NCBI RefSeq assembly: GCF_000003815.2
Contig: NC_049980.1
Coordinates: 17,523,154 to 17,587,153 of the forward strand
Length of the DNA stretch: 64,000 nt
Origin: Branchiostoma floridae
Lineage: Eukaryota; Chordata; Leptocardii; Amphioxiformes; Branchiostomatidae
Direction: 5' to 3'
Numbering within the stretch: position 1 is the first letter of the stretch; every line of letters starts with the position of its first letter. A program made the position numbers and the translations under genes. The notes beneath the pieces were generated by a model. That model saw only the letters and a program-made list of their open reading frames with translations, did not search any database and was not told where the DNA came from. Positions 13,001 through 25,000 of the stretch are shown here, piece by piece.

Positions 13001-16000
13001 AAAACATTGAGAACTAGTTAAATACAAATAGGAAAAATTCATAAGTGCAACATTGACATTCAAATGACTAGTATATATCATATCTAATCTTATTTTATAC
13101 CAGCATTGTCCAGAAATTCATGTTTAGTGTTGTCAACAATCAGTTGTTGATTCAAAAGATTTAGCTAAATCATCAGTATGTTAACTTAATTTTCAGTCTT
13201 GCTTATTTTCTTTTCTACTGGCATTGGCTACAGAAGACGATTAATCAATATCAAAGACTCACTAGTGGAGTTTTCCCTGCCCCAGTATTGGTCCTGTGCC
13301 CATACAGTAGCTTGCCCAACATCGTCATCGCCAGTCACAGCAATGTCGTACATACACTCCTGGCTCACAGTACCATCAGACTTCCTGCACACTGCCATGT
13401 GAGCTGGGTTGTCTAGAGTCATATCTGACATCAGCCTATAGAATGTGGAAAACAAGTTGGGAATTCACCCAGAACTTGGTCTTGTGTGCTATCATTGGGC
13501 CTGACAGATGTCTCAAATCATCACACATGTTTGCACTGTAAATAATCAGTTGCATTGGCAATGAGTAAGGATTAGGGTGTGACTCATTTTTTTAAAACAT
13601 CATCTTTCACATATGTTGACTGGAACGGTTTTTCTTAAAGATTCCTGATGTACATCTTTCATTCCACATCTTAATCCAAATATCCCTTACCTGGTCTGGT
13701 ATTGGTCATCCCCATAGTCTGCTGCAGTGCTCCCATCATACCAGTGAAACAGGGTAAATTCTTCCACTGGTATACCACCTGCCTCGCTGACAGTTCTTAG
13801 GGACCCTGTCATGGACAAATAACGTTACGGTATCATTCTGCATCAATATTAGCCCTTTGGCATAACACACCTGTCCAGCTTCATAACACACCAGTTCTTG
13901 TGATCTAGTTAGTGTATGAATTAGAATCTAACTTATCTGTCAAAGAGGTAGCATAATATATGTATGTTGTACGTGTGTAGGCCTAAGTGCATAATTGCTA
14001 CCAATGAAATATTCAGTTTGTTGGAGATCAAGGCAACACCAAATGTAGCCATAACTAATCTGTAAGCTGTGTCAACTTTCTGTTGTGAAACTTAAGGAAA
14101 CTACTCTGAATTACATGATAAAAAGTCTCTAATCTGCAAAAGTTGTGAGCATACTCACATGACTTGCCAAAGTCTAGAATGTTCTGTTCTGTGGCATCAG
14201 CACCAAGGACAGTTCCATCTGATAGCCTGAAGGACACAAGACTGATATTGACAATACTTTACATACTGATTGCCTTCTAACCATGTTAATATCAACATTC
14301 ACAAATGATTCAATCAATGAAACGGTCACTAATGATACAATACATGTAGGTTACTGACTCAATGTGAGAAAAGAATAGAGGTGGGAACACTGCTTTGATG
14401 AAATGCTGTTTTTAGCTAGTGCAATTGAACAAGCCTTTGATATCAAATATTATATCATCATCCAAAAAAAAAAATAGTCACCTGAAGTCATTGCCATCAT
14501 CTCCATCAAAATTACCCATTATGCCTTCAAGGTATCCCTGGAAGCTACTGGGCATGCCCACAGTGAAGAACAGCATGGCTGACCTTGTTGTCACATGGAA
14601 ATACATACCAGAGGGGAACTGGGCCAATACATCAACAATCTTGGAACCTAAATACAAAAGATAAATGAAAAACATTATTCCTTGCTCAGATCACCATGTG
14701 ATCAAATCAATCCTGTTCAATAATACCAAAACATCAGAACTATGTTCCACTTTATTATTCTTTTCTGATTTTTCTGCTTTAACTTTAGTTATCATTTTCT
14801 GCAGTTTAAAACTCTATAAGTCAGCAATGACCAAATGTAATGACCTTTTGTCACCAAGACGGAGCCATGTGCAGACGTCTGACTCTCAGTGATGTTATCT
14901 GTGCCATTCCTTACAACCAGCTGGTCACCATCACTGTGTAGGTAAACCTGGATGGATGGGCTGTCTTCTGAGCCTTCACGTCCAGCAATAGCTCTACAGT
15001 TAAACACATGACATTAACCTTCACATTCTTCATTTTGTATGAAAATGTCTTGTCCTACTTTGGTTAGCCTCAGTACAATCATGACACACATTATCTCAAA
15101 ATGTTATAAATGATAATCATAATCTAAATCACCTACATGTGTAACCAAACCTTAGTTCCTAAAAAATAACTCTAACCCAAACCAATATCCATTCTATAAT
15201 CTGTGAGAAAAAACAACTCACGTTAGCACAGTGGCACCTGTGGTCCCTGGAGCCGGGGCAGTACGGGCTTGCAGCATGAAATCCACACCATTGGTCACAG
15301 ACCAACCTGAGAGGGTCCGTGATAGGACGTACTCTCCGTACCCGTTAAACGTGAATATCCGCTGGTCCATGGAGATGAAGTGTGGATCACCAAACATGGT
15401 GGCTGTTTGTCAAAAAAACAGAGTTTTAGAGTTAGTTGGCAGTATTATCAGCCTACTTGTAGTAGGATGAATGATATCAAGAACTAAATGCAGTTTCCTC
15501 TCCTCCAAAAATGAAATGATCATCAATAAATTTGAAGTAGACTGATAGACCCTTTACAAACCCATATCAGTTTTTAAATGATCTAATGATCTAATTATGG
15601 CGCTGATTGGTCCGGAGGAGACTCAACGCCTTGATGCAGGCCACTCAGCAAGCTGAGGAGACCTTGTCAAGTAAGTAATTATCTCTGACAGTGACAGCTA
15701 CTGTAATAGTAGTTCTATGAAATAATAAGGCTTAGCAATCCTTGAAAAATAGTCTTAGTATTTTGATAAATCTATTCAACACTAAATACAAGAAATTGGC
15801 ATGGATCAAACTAAAAAAAGTCCACATTTTGTACAATACATGTACTACAAAAATGAAAGTTCTTTGCTGGTGATACTTACCTTGTCTTGTTGGCCTGTAC
15901 TTTCTTGAGCTTGCAGGTGGTCTTTTTTTGTGGTAAAGATGACAGAACTCATTCGGGGTTTCCACGTTGCAGCACCAGCTGCGGGCATCCCAGTCCCTAT

Positions 16001-19000
16001 CCTCGTGAGCTGACTAAAATTATCGAGCTTTGATTTACTATATTATCAAGTAGACTGAAAAGTACTAGGAAAAATATCCTTCAAGGACATGCACTACAAC
16101 CATGTGGAAAACAAAACATCTGCTTCAGTGCAGTAAAGCCCCCTTTACAAATCAAGAATTTAGCTCGGCCGAGTTGTCAGTGAGCTCTAAATTACGAGGA
16201 GACCTTGACAACATGTCCAGCTGAAATATAGTCCTGGGTGACCAGTGGGTTTCCTTCAACATAGGTATCATAGNNNNNNNNNNNNNNNNNNNNNNNNNNN
16301 NNNNNNNNNNNNNNNNNNNNNNNNNNNNNNNNNNNNNNNNNNNNNNNNNNNNNNNNNNNNNNNNNNNNNNNNNNNNNNNNNNNNNNNNNNNNNNNNNNNN
16401 NNNNNNNNNNNNNNNNNNNNNNNNNNNNNNNNNNNNNNNNNNNNNNNNNNNNNNNNNNNNNNNNNNNNNNNNNNNNNNNNNNNNNNNNNNNNNNNNNNNN
16501 NNNNNNNNNNNNNNNNNNNNNNNNNNNNNNNNNNNNNNNNNNNNNNNNNNNNNNNNNNNNNNNNNNNNNNNNNNNNNNNNNNNNNNNNNNNNNNNNCTCC
16601 ACAAACATGTAGTTGGCTTCCCACAGCTCTGCCTCCAGCCTGACATGAGCCATGGTGGGGGGACAGGTGTCAAGCAGCTCTGGAGCTAGCTCTGCAGACG
16701 ATTCTGCGGTCTAGATAGGACAACATTTCTTCTGCGTAAAAGATAGTTGTAATGTAACTAATAAGGCTACACAAGTGATTATTGATTGTAACAGTTTAAC
16801 AATGAGCACAGGATGTTAGACTAACCTTGTACCAGTCCATGCATCGACTAGCACTGGAGACAGCGTTCATTGTGTTCGCACTAAGCCTGTAGAACACTAC
16901 CCCTGGTACATCTCCAGAAACTGTTGGGCTGAGCCATGTGTCCATTCTGAGAACCAAGACATCAAAGATATGTTTGAACTACAATTCAAATGAAATTTAT
17001 GTACAACAGGACAAAACAAAAACAACTATTAGTAAGGCTTAGCACTAAGTCTACTTATCAATAGGATCAAATTTTTACAAAATAGCCATCCGCCACTTGT
17101 TCAGTCTGTTAAGACACCCTTACTAGCAATAAAATTTCATTTTATTCTAGCTTATACTGTGTACACTGACCTAAAGATATTCCTTCCATTAATTTCCCCA
17201 TCCCAGGTGGCAGATGTCACCTCCCATTCTTCCCTGTTCATGTCATCCATTTGTACAGAGTACCCCACTCTCACCATCCGGTCTCCTGCTGCATGGATGT
17301 CCTGAAACAACAAAGCAGCTGAAATTTTATCAACCTTTGAGCTGGAGAACTATCAGTAAATTATATCTTCTGTTCAATCCAATAAATTGAAATCAATGAG
17401 AGTCATGTCTCAGTACACTTGTTAAAGTCTTGAAACATCCAAAAAGTAACTGTTCACACAAAGACAACATGTCTTCCAAACCATCAAACAATCAAATCAT
17501 TCTCATTCTCATTCTCACCCATACAACAGTTGAACATCAACCCAATTTTGTTTTCACCTGGAAAACCTCAAAACATGTTAACACACTTGGTCATTCCTGA
17601 GAAGGTTTATCACCACATCGATTGGCAAATGAATAGTAAAACACTTACAGACAGGGCATAGTATTGACGTGGGTTCCAACCCATAGCTTCTTTCTCATAC
17701 AGGTAGATAGCATAGCTGTAGTTGCCATCGGTAGTCAGTACTGCCTGGAAAGTGCTTGTCTAGAGAGGTTAGACAAAGGAGAAATCAGGAACATACATTG
17801 TACTAGACGTGTTACATGTACATCATGCCTTTCATTTTCATTGAGGTCTCCTTGTACCTATAATACACACATTTTCGAAAGTATGACAGTTGTGTTTAGA
17901 GTCCAGACCAGAAACATTTTTTATTCCCATCTCCAGCAGCAACATGATAAAAGTCTATACCAAACAATGGCCGTCTAAACTTGTGAGACCGGTAAATCTT
18001 AAATATTAGACATGGAAAATAATTTATTCAATCTAATAAAAGTTAATCTATTAAAGTCTGTCACTACATTTTATCAACATTAATCATTGATAATAGATAG
18101 TTAGACATCAAGGTAATAAGATATGCAAAAAAAGCAGTTACTCTTAAGCAACTGGATATGATTTTCGAAACCGTATCCACTAGTTTTCGTCAGTGATACT
18201 GACACACTAACTGAGTTTTTTGGTGATAAAAGACTACATAGGGGTACCTGGTCTGCTCTCCAAGGGGGGCGAACATTCTCCCAAGTTGCAATCATCACAA
18301 ATGAAGCCATGTAGTCATCATGTGAGGAGTAGTCTCTCACCAACTGTCCAACAGAGTCATAGATATCTGGAGCTGCTGCTCTCTGGGTGTAGGCTCTGTA
18401 CCAGACCTGTTGGAAACAATATGAAAGTATGTTTGCTGCTTCATCAATCTTTATGGACACCTCTGACCAAACAGTGGCTGGGAATGCAACCAAAGGAAAG
18501 AATCAACAAGTCACACAAGGCACTGTCCACCACCATATGCACGATACAGATAGAGTGCTACCATAATTTCTCATGATGGAAGGATCTGCATTCCTGACAT
18601 GGGGCCATGACAATATGGTTAAAATTTTACTCCTAGCCTCTGTTACCATGAAAAAAATGGCAACAAAGTCAATGTCTACTAGTAAATAATATTTAGACTG
18701 CTTAATTTTATGTCCAGAAGATAGATGGAAGTCATGGAAGATGTATTAAACAAAAACATTTAATTTTCTATGTTGTGAAGCCAGCATACAGTAACCAGAA
18801 TGTGAAATTCACCTTAGGAGGGTTTTCCGCTGCCATGGGAATGTTATGGAAGCGTACATCTGACCAGTATGCAGCCAATATTCCAACAGCTGCGGGGTGG
18901 GGGGCGAAGGGCATGGCTGGCCTAATGCCTTTATCAGTGACCCCAATGAAGCCATTCTCACTCACCTGTACAAGAAGAGAATGATAAGATAATAGNNNNN

Positions 19001-22000
19001 NNNNNNNNNNNNNNNNNNNNNNNNNNNNNNNNNNNNNNNNNNNNNNNNNNNNNNNNNNNNNNNNNNNNNNNNNNNNNNNNNNNNNNNNNNNNNNNNNNNN
19101 NNNNNNNNNNNNNNNNNNNNNNNNNNNNNNNNNNNNNNNNNNNNNNNNNNNNNNNNNNNNNNNNNNNNNNNNNNNNNNNNNNNNNNNNNNNNNNNNNNNN
19201 NNNNNNNNNNNNNNNNNNNNNNNNNNNNNNNNNNNNNNNNNNNNNNNNNNNNNNNNNNNNNNNNNNNNNNNNNNNNNNNNNNNNNNNNNNNNNNNNNNNN
19301 NNNNNNNNNNNNNNNNNNNNNNNNNNNNNNNNNNNNNNNNNNNNNNNNNNNNNNNNNNNNNNNNNNNNNNNNNNNNNNNNNNNNNNNNNNNNNNNNNNNN
19401 NNNNNNNNNNNNNNNNNNNNNNNNNNNNNNNNNNNNNNNNNNNNNNNNNNNNNNNNNNNNNNNNNNNNNNNNNNTATTAGATAAAAATGCAAAATTTTAA
19501 CAGCCTACAGTCTAAATATTTTGGACAAATAATGCACTTTGGATCAACACTTCTAACTCTTTACAGCTAATACTTACAAATTTGATACTTTGTGAACAGC
19601 TTCCATGCCATAGTACAGATCGTAATTACCATCTGCAGGGGACATCTCACATTGTTGAAAATACAAAAATCTGGAGATTTATTGGAACAATCTCCAGATT
19701 TCCCAGAAAATCTGGAGATTTTTTGGGGAAAATGTCCAGGCTATTTTTCTAGATTGTTTGCAAATAGATTTCCAGATGTATTCAAACAGATTTTCCAGAT
19801 GTTTTCAAACAGATCTCCAGATTTTTCAATGTGGTATCAAAATTAATGTTGCAAAGTTAACTCATTTTTGACTGATATCAACCAGAATGGTTTTATGATT
19901 ATGTGTTGATTTAGACCAGTTGATGAGAGGGTTTTGTAACTATGAACATATATACATGAACTTAAGCCTCCAACAATTATAAGCTTGAGGCCATACCTTT
20001 GCATTCCACTTGTCTGCCTTTGCCAACACTCCGGTATCCTTCCTCACACCTGCAGCTGTAGCTGCCTGGCATGTTCACACACTCGGCACTGTTCGTGCAG
20101 TCATCCAGCGTGTTGTCACCAGGTGCAGCTGTTGTTTGAACAGGGGGGGCAGGAGGGGGGCTAGTGATGTCAGGATGACTGGACACTGTGTAGGTATTGA
20201 CTGCAGCTGTTGTCCCTCCCAATGTAGCTGCATCAGAAGGTACAATATAAAATACACGTTATGCAGATGTATTGTCAGTCAAAGGTAAAAATTGAATACT
20301 TCTATAGCCACATGAAAAACAATAAGTATTTGTCAATATTTCTTGCATAGCAACATATAAAGCTAGTTGATGAGATAAACAAAATGTACCTGTTGTGGCA
20401 GACATGACTGTGCTGCCCAAGGCTGCTGTTGTCATACCCAATGTACCGTTAGCTGTATAAGAATTCGAAATATATTGTATTGTCAGTGACAGTGAAAGGA
20501 ATATTCTGAATGACTGAGAGCTCAGACAATATATCCACATGAAAAACACTAGTGTCATTAACAATACTTTTCTTCCCATTTAGCAACATCGAAAAATAAA
20601 TACCTGTTGTGGCAGACGTTCCTGTGCTTTCCATCCCTGCCGTTGAGTGGGTGGTTACTGCTGCTGTTGTCGGATCAAGTGTTGTGCCTCTTGTTGTCTC
20701 TTCAGTTGTTGGAGGGCTGGTTGTTGTGAGAATTGTTGTCATGGCAGCAGAAGATGGACTTGATGTTGTGCCTGCTGAAGTCATGTTAGCAGTTGACCAG
20801 TTGGATGATGTGCTGTTTGCAGTTCCAGTTGTTCCATCTGTTGTTATGTTGTCAGTTGTCACAGAAAGTGTGGTTAGGTTCTGGTCAACAGCAGTAGAAG
20901 GTGCATGGAAGGATGGCAATGTTGTGGTTGGTCCTTTGGTGGTAGTTGGTGCTCTGGTAGTTGGTGCTTGGGTGGTTGTTGGTGCCCTGGTGGTTGGAGC
21001 TGGCGTGGTTGTTGGTGGCATCCACTCAGAGCTGTACATTCATTCACATCTATACAATGGCAAATGATGTGTAGATCAAACAATTATGATTTGATACTTT
21101 CGTATCATATTTAGAATTGTGGATTTTTAGCTTTTACAACATTGAAACAAATGTATGTAAACTTGACATGTATACAGACACTATAATAGTGTCCGTATAA
21201 CATACACATTGTTGCTCATCTTGATGCTGATCAACTTATTTCCTGAATCAACTTCTGAATCATCTTTTCATGAGAAGCTAACACATTTCAAAACAATCAT
21301 ATCCTGTATAGAAAAGACACCCAATTGGCTTTTGAATCATACGTGACTCACCAATACACTTTGTTGGGTTATCTGGATCTGGTATGAATCCTTCCTTGCA
21401 CACACAGCTGTAACCTCCTTGTGTGTTTACACAATCAGTCTCTGCAACTGGACAGTCATGGTCACCCATAGCGCATTCATCCACATCTATAACAAGAAAA
21501 ACATTTCAGGTTACTTTATTCAACTTGGAGATGTCACCTAATGATTCTATAGATATAGGTCATTACCAAATTCCAATTTGTTCTGCAAAAAGCTATTTAC
21601 AATTGATGGCTTAATAATCCAGACAATATGTATCAACTTAAAACCTAAAATATTTCAGTCAAAGATAACTAATCACTACAGCTGATTTATAAGAATTCTC
21701 CTCGATGGCCAGATTCTACAGTTAACATGTACATATTACTGTTAGAAAAGAATCTGAAAATGTGAAGAATCAAATTACCTGTACACCTGATGAAGCCCTC
21801 CACTTTGCTCTCTCCTTCCCGTCCCTCCCACCTGTACCCAGGCTTACAGTCACACACGGGGTAAAGGGTGTTTATAGGGAACATCACACCATCTCCTGTC
21901 TTCACTGTGCACAGGCCTCCTCCACCCACATGGCCACAGATGTTGTCCTCCAAGTTACAAGGATCATGGGCTGGTGAAGAGACAGAAAAAGACATGTTGT

Positions 22001-25000
22001 AACTCTCTTGTTGACATTTTCAAAGCTGCATTGCATTCTAAATCCAATCATGGTCTTGACATTTACTTCAATTTAAATTCATGTTAAGGGTCCAATTACC
22101 CTCAGATAATGTTCAGTCAATTTCCAAAGGCCCCAGGATTTTATAGTATAGCTGTACAGAACACAGCAACCCACCATTCTCAGGACAAGGTCCTGCATAA
22201 CACCTGCTGTACTCAACTCCTCCAAGTGACGGCCTGTCACAGACCTTTCCTCCATGTTGTGGTGATGGGCTGTCACAGAGCCTGCTGCGGGTCTTATATC
22301 CCATCATGCAGTCAGCTGAGCAGTTGCTCCATTCACTCCAAGCACCCCATCCTCCATCAACTGACAATTTTTTGAAAACACACTTATCAGTTTTTTTTTA
22401 GTATCTGATCAATTGGTGACCAGTGCTGCAAAAAAGGATTCAAGTCTAACTTCCAGAACAGGAGGACAGGAAAGTCAATCAAAAAGAAAATTGATTTTTT
22501 AGTAGAATTGGTACTAAAAAGATTCTCTAATCACTGATATATTCATAGCTCAGGATCCTGTAATTCAATTTGCCGAATGTGTTATTTCTGTGAGACAAAG
22601 TTAGCTAATTTCTTTCAATTACCATTGTTACAAAGATTTCACAACAATAACAATAACTATATAAATGTGACATTCATCATTGGAGCTGTTGTTCTACCAT
22701 TCTGACAGTAGTCCCCCCAGTATGGCATACGACAGATGCAGCGGTAGCCTGGATCAAGTTCCTCACAGAAGCCTCCATTGAGACAACGGTGATTGTCACA
22801 GTTCTTCTCATCTGTAAGGAGGGAAATGTATAATTAACCAGTATGAAAATAACTTACTCAGCGTGCGGTACCTAACATTAATTGCTCTGTTTTTATGACC
22901 TTGATTGAAAAAATTCTTTTTTTAGTTGATTAGTACACTTCATCATATCTAGAAGTAGAACAACAACAAACAAAATTGCGAAGCTCCTACCTCTACACCC
23001 ATCTGCACCGAGTCCATTTCCCTCATACATGTCAGGACACTGGCATATGAAACTTCCAGCGGTGTTGGTGCAAGATGCTAGGGTATGGCATGGATCCATT
23101 TCACACTCATTTACATCTGTAAAAGTGCCATGTTTTAGCAAATATTACCATTACTATAGTTATCACATTGTACATGAAATATAGCTGCAACTTCTTCATC
23201 AAGATCTAAGACAATGTGGTATATTCATATTAGGCTTAGGGATGACCACTTTCTTGCCATTTGGCTGGCATTCAGCTATAATACCTACCTTTGTAACCTA
23301 CATGTACATGACCTTATCAAGAGTCAATTACTTAGTACTAATAATGCAAATTGTGCAAGTGACATTTCTTCTCTGTCACTGTTACAGTGAAATCATAAAA
23401 CAGAGCTGCACTTACCAACACATGCATCACCAATCTCTATGAAGCCCGGTGCACATGAGCACTTGAAAGATCCAGGGATATTCACACACTGGAAGTTCTC
23501 TGAACCTGAGCATCCATGGGTGGGCTGTCCTCTATAGTCCATGGCAGCACATTCATCAATGTCTGTTGACAAATGTAAAACAATCCATTGTCTCATGACA
23601 GCAAACAGGAAGATATCTTTCAATTGTAATGATTTGATGAATACCTAACTGCGAAAATCATCATTATACTAGCTCAATTTACTCTTTATTGTTGTTCTAA
23701 TAATATAACCCACATAATGTTACTATCTTGTGCACTTCTAATATGATGCTGCTGAACAGTTTGAACATTCAAGCTTCTTTCCTTCTCATCATATTGTTAA
23801 TCATTAGAAGGGTCTGGTACATATATCATCAGCCTCATACTCATAGTCTGTTTAACACCAACAATGTAGGGGGAGCCTTATAGAAGCATGATTAAATAAG
23901 GCTAGTATGTCTTAGAGCTGGAAGTAAGATAACTACTGTTGGGACCTGATTAGCAATTGATATGCATTCAACAACTGTCTTTGCTGTTGTCTGTGTAATC
24001 ATGTGCTATTGAAGACACAAAATATGCAATGATCTTTACCAGGTAACAGGTCTCACTAACTACAGGTTGTTTGAAGCCAGATCCCTCAGTACTTGGGAAT
24101 TCTTCGATGTAATCATAACTGAACCTAGAGACAAAGAATTCCTCAAGTGCCAAGAAATCTAGCTCAAATGAAGGCAGTGATATTTAAATGATTGGAAAAA
24201 TCATCTAGATGCTTAAGCTTGGCACATGAAGTCAGGTGGATGGTAAGTTATTTCAGACCAGATCCCTTGGTACTGGGGAATTCTGTGATCCTTCCATTAC
24301 AACACACACAGAGAACTCCACCAGTGCCAAGAAGTCTAGCCCACAGTGTCATTGAATAAATGGAGACCTGCTTAAAGATTAGACCTCAAGTACGACCACT
24401 TACTATACATATTGAATATCAATTGACAACTATAGTAGGGGTACATAATTATACATGTAATTGCACTTACATTTCAGAGAAAGCTGCAATTAGTAACTGG
24501 TTTATATTAGTAGAAATTTCATAAAGCTTTTGATGCAAGTTGCGGAAGTTGCAGTAAATCACACCGTACTATAATGTAACAAAATTATACTTTGGAGGCT
24601 ACTTACAAATTGAGGCAAATAAAACTTGATGTACTTGGGTTGATTTAGAACCCAGTTTCCTTGGTACTGGGGAATTCTGTGATACCATAAAGATGCACAT
24701 TACATGCAACCAAACAGAGAATTCCTCAAGTGCCAAGAAAACTAGTCCCAATTAGTAAGAAGACCATTATGGTGATAATAAATACTTACAACATGTCATA
24801 TACATGTCCCATTCTATATCATGTATAACATCGATCTTTAAATCATATTGCCTCTGGCTATTTGGTATCTTGTGCAAGCTTGTATTGGTGCCAATGTAAT
24901 CCTTAAAGTGCATCAATATAAATCATGATAAAAGATGAAATATGGAGTCAATTTGCTTGGTACTGGGGAATTCTTTGACTCAATGGCTCCATGCACTGTT

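Noticed and set aside
16152-16673. Long frames through the N block
   Set aside because: Ns were read as open codons; only the exon parts outside the gap are supported.
20609-21067. Plus-strand Val-rich 152-codon frame
   Set aside because: Antisense of mucin exon 1; no splice signals and no domain.
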